From: an uncultured Draconibacterium sp.
GTDB taxonomy: Bacteria; Bacteroidota; Bacteroidia; Bacteroidales; Prolixibacteraceae
Assembly: GCF_963675065.1 (NCBI RefSeq)
Contig: NZ_OY775906.1
Coordinates: 1,714,001 to 1,778,000, forward strand
Reading direction: 5' to 3'
Length of the DNA stretch: 64,000 nt
Shown here: in pieces, positions 17,769 to 26,265 of the stretch
Position numbering within the stretch: the first letter of the stretch is position 1
How the letters are laid out: each line of letters starts with the position of its first letter
Notes under the pieces: generated by a model
The model's input: only the letters and a program-made list of their open reading frames with translations
Databases searched by the model: none
Told to the model about the DNA's origin: nothing
Program-made: the position numbers and the translations under genes

Positions 17769-19379
17769 CTATTGCAATTTCATCCAGGTTATCTGATCCC
17801 AGTTTTCTTTCACAAAATCTTGAGGCGCCCCCTCAGTTGACCGCCCGGCATTAATAATTTGGCTGATTTCTGCTTTTAATGTTTTCACAATTTCCGGTTG
17901 TTCAAAATAAAGGTTAATTGTTTCTCCCGGGTCAGTATCGATGTTATATAGTTCGTAAAGGGCTTCACCTTCTGCCGGTTCAATAAATACCGGCTTGAAA
18001 GAGCCTCCGGAACCGCGCAACATATTCAGTTTCCATTTGCCTTTGCGAATGGCAAAATGACCACTTGCCGAATGATGAATAATGGCTCTATCTGACTGGC
18101 ATTCTTCTTCCGGAATATTTTCTGAAATCAAGGGTAGCAAGTTATAGCTGTCTTCGGCAGCATTTTCAGGAATTTCAGCGCCAACAATTTCGGCAATAGT
18201 TGCCAGATAATCCGACTGGCAAACAGGCACATCAATCTTGCTACCAGCTTTGATTACCTTTGGCCAGCGCATTAAAAACGGCACCCGATGTCCACCTTCG
18301 TAAATATCACGTTTCCCGCCTTTAAAATGTAAGCTACTCAAGTGGTTGTATTTCTCCCTCCAGTATTCATAATTAGTTTCTGCGCCATTATCCGACGAAA
18401 AAATTACGAGTGTATTTTCTTCCAGTCCGTTTTCTTTTAAAGCCTCTAACACCTGGCCAATGCGGTAGTCGGTTTCTTCCATAAAATCGCCATAATTACC
18501 ACAGTTTGATCTTCCCCGAAAATCGGGATGAGTACAATGGGGCAAGTGCGGACTCGTTAACGGGAAATATAGAAAAAAAGGTTTTCCGTTTTTTGCTTCG
18601 TCAGCCACACGGTTTATATAATCAACCGCTTTAGAAGCTAAAGTCTCCAATACCAGTTCATCGTTAAACGATGGTGCGGCCTCAATCCAACCTTTGCTTT
18701 CCGGTTCCACCTGAAATGGCGGTGTCATCCGGTAATCTGCAGGACTAACTGCATTGTGGAAAGAGCTAGGAATTGGATTCTTTTTCTTTTTGGTCCATAG
18801 TGTTGCGGGTTCCAAAACACGGTCATTTTCGAGATAAGTCAATACACCAAAATTCATGGATGCCGGAAGTCCAAAAAAGTAATCGAAACCTTTTTCTATG
18901 GGGCCATCGGTGAATGGTTTCGACCAATCACGGTCTTTCCCTTTCGTACCCGCAAAATCCATTTGAAGGTGCCATTTTCCCACCATTGCGGTATTATAGC
19001 CTTGCTCTTTTAACATGGATGCAATGGTCATTCTGCCGTCGTCAATCAGGCAAGGTCCATCGGCTCCGAGCACTCCTTTTTTTAGTGATGTTCGCCAACT
19101 GTAACGGCCGGTGAGTAATGTGTAGCGCGATGGTGAACAAACCGCATCGCTGCTATGGCCATCGGTAAAAGTGACTCCCTCGTTCACCATTTTATCAAGG
19201 TTGGGTGTATTAAATTTCGCCTCTGGGTTAAGTGCACTCACATCACCGGAACCCTGATCGTCGGTGTAGATGATTACGATGTTGGGGTTTATTATTTTTT
19301 CCTGTTTCACTTCGCAACTAAAAAACAGGCCACAAACTACCAACACTGCAAGTTTTGAAATATGTTTATGCAAGGTCAT
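17769..19379 (-). CDS. Sulfatase (S1), arylsulfatase-like lipoprotein
   Basis: A 536-residue lipoprotein sulfatase (lipobox FFSC, Cys22). Active-site elements are PNIVIIYTDDQG (Asp40/Asp41), the formylglycine motif CSPSR (Cys81) followed by LLTGRYSWR, then GKWHLQMD, TSPHLPH and FSSDNGAETN. The segment around the motif resembles the S1 subfamily that contains galactose/GalNAc-6-sulfatases (S1_15), but this is from memory and not tested. It lies 30 bp downstream of a repeat-free gap with the next sulfatase on its left, forming a run of four sulfatase genes from 22662 to 15936. Confidence 0.92.
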   Translation of the reverse strand: MTLHKHISKLAVLVVCGLFFSCEVKQEKIINPNIVIIYTDDQGSGDVSALNPEAKFNTPNLDKMVNEGVTFTDGHSSDAVCSPSRYTLLTGRYSWRTSLKKGVLGADGPCLIDDGRMTIASMLKEQGYNTAMVGKWHLQMDFAGTKGKDRDWSKPFTDGPIEKGFDYFFGLPASMNFGVLTYLENDRVLEPATLWTKKKKNPIPSSFHNAVSPADYRMTPPFQVEPESKGWIEAAPSFNDELVLETLASKAVDYINRVADEAKNGKPFFLYFPLTSPHLPHCTHPDFRGRSNCGNYGDFMEETDYRIGQVLEALKENGLEENTLVIFSSDNGAETNYEYWREKYNHLSSLHFKGGKRDIYEGGHRVPFLMRWPKVIKAGSKIDVPVCQSDYLATIAEIVGAEIPENAAEDSYNLLPLISENIPEEECQSDRAIIHHSASGHFAIRKGKWKLNMLRGSGGSFKPVFIEPAEGEALYELYNIDTDPGETINLYFEQPEIVKTLKAEISQIINAGRSTEGAPQDFVKENWDQITWMKLQ

Positions 19380-19399
19380 TTTATAAAATGGTTTTATTA

Positions 19400-19545
19400 T
19401 TTCTTATTTACCCCTCACCCATTCGCGATCTCACGAGGGAAGCACATTCTAAACTAAATTCCTATGTTTAATTAAAATCTTATTCCTTCGTTTGAAGCAG
19501 TTTTCCCTCATGAAGGGAAATGTCGATAGGCACGTGGGTAAACGA
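19400..19545. repeat. Intergenic repeat, related to the one at 21040-21175
   Basis: The 171-bp gap contains CCCCTCACCC (about 19411) and, further on, a perfect hairpin TTTCCCT (19502-19508), loop CATGA, AGGGAAA (19514-19520), followed by a GGTAAA end. The gap on the other side of the adjoining sulfatase gene shows the same order of pieces (CTCATGAGGGGAAATG, then GAGGTAAA). The two look like diverged copies of one repeat flanking the gene at 19551-20996. Confidence 0.5.
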
Positions 19546-19550
19546 AAGTT

Positions 19551-20996
19551 TTATTCTTTCCTTTCCCAAACAAAGCTACCTTCAAGAAGTGCGGCATATT
19601 CCGACTTCAACAATTCTTTCATCTCCTCAAATTTCTCAGGGTATTTTTCCGAAACATCGGTGCTTTCAGAGATGTCTTCATTCATATTATACAAAAGGAA
19701 ATCAGTAAGTTCAGCTTCGTTAATCATACGCTCGTTTCCATCGTAAATGTTATGGAAATTTTCCACATAGGAAGTATCGCTTTTCAGGCGGCACATAATT
19801 TTCCAGTCGTTGGTGCGCATGGCCACCATACGCTCGTTTATGGCATCGTAAAATGCCCAGGTTAATGGTTTCACCCTATTCATGCTTCCTGTTTCAATCA
19901 AAGGAATAATCGACTGTCCGTCCAAAATAACATCAGGAAGCGTTGCTCCGGAAATTTCGGCAAAGGTAGGCATGAAATCGAGCGATGAAACCACAGCATC
20001 GGTAGTGCCGTTAAACGTTTCTTTTCCCATCCAGTATAAAATTCCGGGAACTCGAAAACCGGCTTCGGTTGTCCAAAGTTTCATACCTTTTAGCGGACCA
20101 GGTGAGCCATATGAGTGAATCGCACGTGAGTAACGATTTAAGGTTTCCGGGCCGTTATCGGAGCTAAAGACAACCAGGGTATTTTCGCCGTAGTTGTTCT
20201 TTAAATAGTCGAATAAACGCCCCACTGCTTTATCCATATTAGCAACGTTAGCAAAATATTCTGCCTGATTTTCGTTTTCGGCTTTAGGCATATATTTCTG
20301 CACCAAATCCTGAGGTGATGCAATTGGCTCGTGTGGTTCGTGAAAGCAAACCTGTAAATAAAAAGGATTATCCTCTTTTTTGTTTTTTAGCCAGTTCAAC
20401 GCCTCATCCACCACGAGTTGACAACTGAATCCCTGCAGTTCGCCTACATCTTCTCCGTTTCGTACAAAATTTCTTGGATTTTCGTGACTTGGCGCAGCGT
20501 TGTTGTGTGTAGCAAACCAATAGTCAAACCCCAGGTCTCCAGGAGTAGGCTGTTTATCAGAATTAAAATAGGAGCTGCAATGCCATTTCCCTGAGAGGCA
20601 AGTAGAATAACCGACCGTTTTCAGCAAGGCGGGAATGGTTTTTTCGTGCACTTGCAGGTGTACCAAATCTCTGCAATCTTCGCTTTTTCTCGGGCCCGGA
20701 ATAAAATCGTAAATACCTGCTCGATTGGGGCTTCTTCCGGTTAATAAACCAGCACGTGATGGCGAACAAACCGGTGCTGCTGAATAAAAACTGCTCATTT
20801 TTATTCCGTCCTCGGCCAGTTGATCCAGGTTAGGCGTTTTAATAACCGAATGCCCAAAGCTTGACAAATCTCCATAACCTAAATCATCGCAAAGGATTAC
20901 AACAATGTTGGGTTGGCTTTCTTTTTTCTCTGTTTTACAAGAGAAAAGTGCGTTGCTTAAAAGAAGGATTACTGCTATGGTTTTTAAGTGTTTCAT
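19551..20996 (-). CDS. Sulfatase (S1), lipoprotein
   Basis: A 481-residue sulfatase with lipobox LFSC (Cys20). It shows PNIVVILCDDLGYGD (Asp37/Asp38), the maturation motif CSPSR (Cys77) with AGLLTGRSPNR, GKWHCSS, FHEPHEP and FSSDNGPE. The pattern SHENPRNFVRNG and GFSCQLVVDEAL.WL matches the GALNS-like bacterial sulfatases (often S1_16, which include galactose-4-sulfatases); the subfamily is inferred. Repeats flank the gene on both sides (19400-19545 and 21040-21175), which could reflect separate acquisition of this sulfatase. Confidence 0.92.
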   Translation of the reverse strand: MKHLKTIAVILLLSNALFSCKTEKKESQPNIVVILCDDLGYGDLSSFGHSVIKTPNLDQLAEDGIKMSSFYSAAPVCSPSRAGLLTGRSPNRAGIYDFIPGPRKSEDCRDLVHLQVHEKTIPALLKTVGYSTCLSGKWHCSSYFNSDKQPTPGDLGFDYWFATHNNAAPSHENPRNFVRNGEDVGELQGFSCQLVVDEALNWLKNKKEDNPFYLQVCFHEPHEPIASPQDLVQKYMPKAENENQAEYFANVANMDKAVGRLFDYLKNNYGENTLVVFSSDNGPETLNRYSRAIHSYGSPGPLKGMKLWTTEAGFRVPGILYWMGKETFNGTTDAVVSSLDFMPTFAEISGATLPDVILDGQSIIPLIETGSMNRVKPLTWAFYDAINERMVAMRTNDWKIMCRLKSDTSYVENFHNIYDGNERMINEAELTDFLLYNMNEDISESTDVSEKYPEKFEEMKELLKSEYAALLEGSFVWERKE

Positions 20997-21039
20997 TTAT
21001 TTTTATTTATCTATGCTCATATTGAAATTATAATTCGTT

Positions 21040-21175
21040 TAATCCTCGCCCTCTCGGGAGCTCCCCTCCTGACGAGAGCATGCATTGAATAACATTTCTC
21101 ATTTCAAAGCCTCTTCCTTTGCCATCCTCTGTTTCCGCTCATGAGGGGAAATGGCACAAGCCAAAGAGGTAAATT
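21040..21175. repeat. Intergenic repeat, related to the one at 19400-19545
   Basis: The 208-bp gap holds CCTCGCCCTCTCGGGAG at about 21044-21060 and an imperfect long palindrome from about 21110 to 21170 (CCTCTT..TTTGCCAT against ATGGC..CCAAAGAGG) around TTTCCGCTCATGAGGGGAAA. The inner part matches the hairpin at 19502-19520 with a few changes. No open frame of note is present. Confidence 0.5.
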
Positions 21176-21204
21176 CAACTATTCTTTATCCAATATCCCC
21201 TATT

Positions 21205-22662
21205 TTATTTCTGGTTCCAAAGTCGATATGGGTCGTTATTCTCCTCCATTTGTTGCAAAAGCAGGGCTTCCATTTCTGCCAGCTTATCGGCATATTTTGG
21301 GTTCTCGGCTAAATCGGTTTCCATTTCTGCTGTTTTACCATGTTCTGGCAGAAACTCGTAAGGATTTTCGGCCAGATTAAACAATTGTGTTTCCCTTACG
21401 GCACCATCCATCATGTCGTACTTAATCAGCTTCCAATCACCCTTTCGTACCGAACGCATCCCCGGTTTAGTTCCACCCGCATACACACCATACATTACAT
21501 CCCGAATGGTGCTTTCTTTTCCTTCCAGCACCGGTTTAAATGATTTTCCCTGAACTGTTTCAGGCTGCGCTATTCCGGCCAGTTCGCAGAGGGTTGGCAA
21601 CACATCCAACAAGTAAACATTTCCTTCAACACGAGTTCCGGCTTCAATTCCGGGGCCATTAACAATAAAAGGAACGCGCCAACAATGCTCGTAAAGGTTT
21701 TGTTTTCCCATAAGACCGTGGCGTCCGATGGCAATTCCATGATCGGCGGTATAAACAATATAAGTATTGTCCAATTCGCCCATTTCTTCCAGCTTTTCCA
21801 GCACCTTACCAATCTGAATATCAATATTTTCAGAACAGGCGAATTCGCGCCCCTGCTCGTTACGTATAGTTTGCTCATCGCGGTTTTTCCATACTCCCGG
21901 CACACGTTCTTCATCTCTTAATTCGGGGTGCCCGTGAAAAAACGGATGCTCAAACAAATAATTTACAGGAACTTCGGGTTGCTTTGGGTTTGAAGGTGGT
22001 AGCGTTTCTTTGTCGGTATGGTTTGTAGCTCCATATTTTGCTAATAACTCCGGGGTACCATTTCGGACATCATGTGGATGTGAGAAACCAAAATAGATAA
22101 AGAATGGTTCTTTCTCTTGGTTTGCCTCCCTGGTGTTTAAATAATCAAGCACTTGTTTGCCATGCCAGGCGCTTCCACTTTCTTCAGTTCCGCCACGTTT
22201 TGTGGCATCGTGTACCACGGTAAACTGCTGGTTGGCAGCTGCAAACGAATTGCCTTTTTTGCAGGTGCGCATGGTATTGTAGCCGGCGTGATTAAAGACT
22301 GCACCAATGGTTTGTAGCTCCAAACTGTCGGGACAATTGTACTGTGGCATGTTGCCTGCACTTTTAGGCAGGTTCCAAACGGTACGGCCACTCATAATCA
22401 TGTGGCGCGATGGTGTACAAACGGCTCCGTTCATTGACCCCATGTGGTAGGCACTTTCGAATACCATTCCTCCTTTGGCCAACTTATCAATATTAGGTGT
22501 TTCCAAAATTGAGTTATCATCGTACAGTTTAAGGTCGAATGCCGATTGATCGTCAACTAAAATGAAAAGGAAGTTGGGTTGTTTTTGCTCCTTTTTTTCG
22601 CATTGTACGAATAAAGTTATTACGATTAGTGCAAGAATGGTGTGATTAATAAACGATTTCAT
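21205..22662 (-). CDS. Sulfatase (S1), lipoprotein
   Basis: A 485-residue lipoprotein (lipobox FVQC, Cys21). Active-site features are PNFLFILVDDQS (Asp37/Asp38), the formylglycine motif CTPSR (Cys82) followed by HMIMSGR, then FSHPHDVR and YTADHGIAIGRHGLMGKQNLYEH. The MGSMNGAV stretch before the cysteine and the GLMGKQ motif set it apart from the other five sulfatases, so it probably removes a different sulfate. It is 10 bp downstream of the large heparinase-like gene at 22673-25405, consistent with desulfation of lyase products. Confidence 0.92.
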   Translation of the reverse strand: MKSFINHTILALIVITLFVQCEKKEQKQPNFLFILVDDQSAFDLKLYDDNSILETPNIDKLAKGGMVFESAYHMGSMNGAVCTPSRHMIMSGRTVWNLPKSAGNMPQYNCPDSLELQTIGAVFNHAGYNTMRTCKKGNSFAAANQQFTVVHDATKRGGTEESGSAWHGKQVLDYLNTREANQEKEPFFIYFGFSHPHDVRNGTPELLAKYGATNHTDKETLPPSNPKQPEVPVNYLFEHPFFHGHPELRDEERVPGVWKNRDEQTIRNEQGREFACSENIDIQIGKVLEKLEEMGELDNTYIVYTADHGIAIGRHGLMGKQNLYEHCWRVPFIVNGPGIEAGTRVEGNVYLLDVLPTLCELAGIAQPETVQGKSFKPVLEGKESTIRDVMYGVYAGGTKPGMRSVRKGDWKLIKYDMMDGAVRETQLFNLAENPYEFLPEHGKTAEMETDLAENPKYADKLAEMEALLLQQMEENNDPYRLWNQK

Positions 22663-22672
22663 AAATTTTCGC

Positions 22673-25405
22673 TTAGATTATTTCAATTCTTCTTAACTCT
22701 CCCACCTCAAATTTCTTTTCAGAATTCATAAACGAAATGGTTATCGGAACTTCATTGTGAAGGAACAATTCTCCATTCTTTTTTTCCAGCACAACATTTC
22801 CTTTTTTAGATGTCGTTAATGTAAATCCATTTGCCTCCAGCGTAGTTCCATTGCCCATAAACAGTACGAAGTCACCGTATTTTTCATTCCCCACCAAAGC
22901 ATAAGCGGCATTGGTTGATATGTTTTTATATTTGGCCGTTTTTTCGTCGTACGTCGAGAAAATAAAATCTTCCCGACCTGTTTTACTGACAACATGAATT
23001 CCTGCAAAATCCTTGTTTCCATTTTCATCATCGAAGCCAGAAATCGATTTAATGCTTTTTCCCTTTGCAGAAGTATAAGGTTCGTAAACCGAAATAAAAG
23101 GATGCTCCCAGGCCTCGCCATGCTGACGGGCGGCCATAGTTAAATAGGGCTCGTGGTCAACATCGTACGGAATTCCTGTTTTGTCTTTAAACGACTTACA
23201 AGGTGGCGACTTAACCGAGTAAACTTCGCGTCCTTCGGTGCCTTTCATCCAAAGATTCATAAATACATCAGCTTCTCCTTCGGCTCTGTCAATTTTCCAC
23301 TCGGCCACATAGTCATCGCTCGTATGAATCGATTTTTTATCCCACATATAATCCAGTGCGTAAAGGTGTCCTCCGGCAAATCCCATTTCCTCACTTGGAG
23401 TAAGTTCCAGCGGGTTTCCGTTGGTATCGCTAATTTGCATGCTTTGTCCCAGGTTGTGGTAATAATAGTCGTGAAATTTATCGCCTTTGCGTTGTTTTTT
23501 CGAGCGGAACACATCGACATAATACCCGGTGGTTTCTCCGGTTTTTACAATACTAACCGTGCGATTTTGGTCACTTCGTGTTTCCGGCTCCAAAAAATAA
23601 ACATCGGTATAAGTAATATTTGGATAATAGCCTGTTTTTTGCTCCGATTTTGGGTACTCTCCCATTAAGTCAAAGGCATGGTAACTCAGCATTTCGGTAT
23701 ACGACGATGCGCCATCAACCATTACCGTGTTGTGCGCCGGAAATTGCGAATAATACTCCAAATAAATGGGTTGTAAATAGCCGGCTCCTTTACCCGGGTC
23801 TGCGCCCTGCACCAAACCTTTTCCGTAGAGCTCCATGTTGATACCATTGGCGTGCATATGGTTACCCAACGAACCGTTCAAAGAAACCATCATGCCGTTT
23901 TTCCCCTCGCCCATTCGCTGCACATGCCAGCTTACATTGGGTGCGTAAAAGGTTTGGGTGATGTAATCCTCCCGATTTCCTTTTGGATAATCCTGGTTTA
24001 TCTCCAACGGTTTTGCTGCAAAAAAAGAGGACACATCAGATCGAGGTGTAAATTCTCTCGTTGCCTTGTCAGCCTTGGGTTCAAACAAGCGGTACATCGC
24101 AGTGTAGTCCTTTTCCATTTCCTTGTTGTTATATTTTTGCGCCAGACGAATCATATCTCCCATTGGTTCGGTAGAAACATGACCGTAGTATGAATCACCA
24201 AAAGCCACAATCTGACCATTGGGGAAAAGATACTGTGGTAACATTTTTACTGCTTTGCCCATTACCGGAGTATAGGGCAAAATATTATGGTCAAATGTGT
24301 TATCAAAATCCCGAATAAAGCTCATCAGCTCCTTGGTGACACTCATTGAATAACCAGGGCATTCAGCCCAAACACCATTTGTTGCATCATAACCATAGTC
24401 CATCAATTTAGTCATGGACCACTGGCGTGGAGTAGTTACATTCAGAATGTGATTAATATAATACTCACGTCCTTTACCATCTTCATACATAGCATCATCT
24501 TGCAACACCATGGCAGCTTTTAAGATAATGTTGGCCTGGTGCAGGTTCCAGTTATTTTGAGGGACGCCATTTTTAATAACCAAGTCAGTCCATTTTTTAA
24601 TCGTGCTTTCATAATCGCTAATGTTAGAAGCATGATTACTCTTGATATAATGATGGAGGAAATCATATACCTCGGCACATGTCCTCAAATTTCTTTCATG
24701 AATTACCTGGAAGCACGTCAAGCCCACCAATGTCTGAATATGACCGTTCATCAAATCAATAGGTTCGCTACGATAATACATTCCTGCCATATAGGTGTGG
24801 AACACATCGTAAGCAAATTTAGCAAAGCGCTCATCACCTTCGAGCCAATAAAGAAAGGCTGCATCGCGTGCCAAATCTATGATCTTTTCATTTAAACGGT
24901 TGATAATTCCACCCGTTTTAGAGGGTTCCACCCACTCAAATTGTCCACCTTTTGTTTTGTTTGGCAGGTAAAGACCACGCGGATCATCCATATACGGCAT
25001 TATATCTTCTAATTCCGGAGAGCCATAATTGGTTGTATAATCACGGGAGCCTGCAAAACGTACGGTAGGTACCGGTGCCTCTCCTTCGGCATGTGAATAA
25101 TAAATGCCATTTATATAGATATCGGTACTTTTTGTTTTCCAATACATCTGTAAACGCGAAGGCATCCATTCCGGGTCGGGTACGTGTTGTTCCACATACT
25201 TGTCGATGCGCTTGTGAATCCCAGACAGCACATCCTGCGCCCATTCTTCTTGCTGAATTGTTTTTTCAAGATTACTTTTTTCATCTTGTGTTATATTCAA
25301 ACGCGGATAACCTTGTTCAAGGTTTGCAGGAAGCGGGATTTGTTGAGCTTTTGCCAAAATTCCTAAACCTAAAAGGGTAATAAAAATAGTAAGTTTTTTT
25401 ATCAT
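22673..25405 (-). CDS. Heparinase II/III-like polysaccharide lyase family protein (large form, paralogue)
   Basis: About 910 residues from the ATG at 25405; a TTG eight codons earlier gives a longer frame but a poorer signal peptide (the ATG gives MIKKLTIFITLLGLGILAKAQ). It is a paralogue of the protein at 4355-7159: WMPSRLQMYWKTK, VPTVRFAGSRDYTTNY, NGVPQNNWN, FPNGQIVAFGDS, GSLGNHMHANG (about residues 503-513) and FPAHNTVMVDG. The fold is expected to be an alpha/alpha toroid plus beta-sheet domains, cleaving a uronate-containing chain by beta-elimination. Its immediate neighbours are a DUF1080 protein upstream and a sulfatase downstream. The exact lyase family is not assigned. Confidence 0.75.
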   Translation of the reverse strand: MIKKLTIFITLLGLGILAKAQQIPLPANLEQGYPRLNITQDEKSNLEKTIQQEEWAQDVLSGIHKRIDKYVEQHVPDPEWMPSRLQMYWKTKSTDIYINGIYYSHAEGEAPVPTVRFAGSRDYTTNYGSPELEDIMPYMDDPRGLYLPNKTKGGQFEWVEPSKTGGIINRLNEKIIDLARDAAFLYWLEGDERFAKFAYDVFHTYMAGMYYRSEPIDLMNGHIQTLVGLTCFQVIHERNLRTCAEVYDFLHHYIKSNHASNISDYESTIKKWTDLVIKNGVPQNNWNLHQANIILKAAMVLQDDAMYEDGKGREYYINHILNVTTPRQWSMTKLMDYGYDATNGVWAECPGYSMSVTKELMSFIRDFDNTFDHNILPYTPVMGKAVKMLPQYLFPNGQIVAFGDSYYGHVSTEPMGDMIRLAQKYNNKEMEKDYTAMYRLFEPKADKATREFTPRSDVSSFFAAKPLEINQDYPKGNREDYITQTFYAPNVSWHVQRMGEGKNGMMVSLNGSLGNHMHANGINMELYGKGLVQGADPGKGAGYLQPIYLEYYSQFPAHNTVMVDGASSYTEMLSYHAFDLMGEYPKSEQKTGYYPNITYTDVYFLEPETRSDQNRTVSIVKTGETTGYYVDVFRSKKQRKGDKFHDYYYHNLGQSMQISDTNGNPLELTPSEEMGFAGGHLYALDYMWDKKSIHTSDDYVAEWKIDRAEGEADVFMNLWMKGTEGREVYSVKSPPCKSFKDKTGIPYDVDHEPYLTMAARQHGEAWEHPFISVYEPYTSAKGKSIKSISGFDDENGNKDFAGIHVVSKTGREDFIFSTYDEKTAKYKNISTNAAYALVGNEKYGDFVLFMGNGTTLEANGFTLTTSKKGNVVLEKKNGELFLHNEVPITISFMNSEKKFEVGELRRIEII

Positions 25406-25433
25406 GATGATATACTTTATTCTCTTCAATTTA

Positions 25434-26249
25434 CTACTTCACAAACTCTTCAATTGGAATAATTTCATCGAACTCTTTAATTTCGATGTTGCGATAGAAA
25501 ATCTCAGCTGTTTCCGACTGGAATCCGATCATCCCTTCGCTATGCGAGAGATTTGTTCCCATATTAACAATAACACCATTTAATTTATGAATGGTATATT
25601 TATCGCCCATAACAATTACTTCGCATTTGTTCCACTTGTTATTTAATGCATTGTATTTGGCTTTGGCATAACCATACAATTCGTTCTTTTTCCGACCAGC
25701 ATTTATACCACCATCTTTAGGTAAAAGAAACGAAGAGGTGTCGGCGGTAGAAGTCCAGTCGAGATGGGTGCTTGCTGCCCAAAAATCGCCGGTGTGGTTT
25801 TTATTTGTAATATGATTGTAACGCACCTGGTACTCGATGCCTTTGGGCCAAATTTTATCGTCAAAAACATGGTAATAACACCCTGCATCGTACTGCCATT
25901 CATCGAAGTTATTGGCAATTTTACTACCCCATTTATATTCGAACCTCAGAATATATTTGCTGTAATTTTTGTTGGTATAAAACAAGCCGTGGGTTGCATT
26001 CTCACCCTTGTTCAAATTATATTCATCCGGAAACTCATCGTTAAAAACATGCACCATTCCATCTTCTATGGCATAAACTTTTTCTGCCAAAGCATCATCT
26101 CCATTTTTCAGTTTAAGGTGCCAGCCATCCCAGTTTTCGCCATTAAAAAGTTTTACAAAACCTTTATTGTTTTGTGCGGATAAAGGTGCTGTTGACGAAA
26201 GAACGATTAGTGCTACGATAGACAGAATTACTGTAATTTTACTTTTCAT
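25434..26249 (-). CDS. DUF1080 (3-keto-disaccharide hydrolase-like) protein
   Basis: A 271-residue secreted protein with a signal peptide (cleavage near LSAQ, residue 26). It has the DUF1080 (PF06439) pattern: FVKLFNGENWDGWHL at the start, EDGMVHV, a long concanavalin-like beta-sandwich with YILRFEYKWG and NKWNKCEVIVMGD, and GMIGFQSETAEIFYRNIEIKE at the end. Some members of this family cleave 3-keto-glycosides, while many in PULs are untested and may simply bind glycan. It is 16 bp from the GH67N-like hydrolase upstream and 28 bp from the heparinase-like gene downstream. Confidence 0.85.
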   Translation of the reverse strand: MKSKITVILSIVALIVLSSTAPLSAQNNKGFVKLFNGENWDGWHLKLKNGDDALAEKVYAIEDGMVHVFNDEFPDEYNLNKGENATHGLFYTNKNYSKYILRFEYKWGSKIANNFDEWQYDAGCYYHVFDDKIWPKGIEYQVRYNHITNKNHTGDFWAASTHLDWTSTADTSSFLLPKDGGINAGRKKNELYGYAKAKYNALNNKWNKCEVIVMGDKYTIHKLNGVIVNMGTNLSHSEGMIGFQSETAEIFYRNIEIKEFDEIIPIEEFVK

Positions 26250-26265
26250 TTTATTTTTTTGATTG

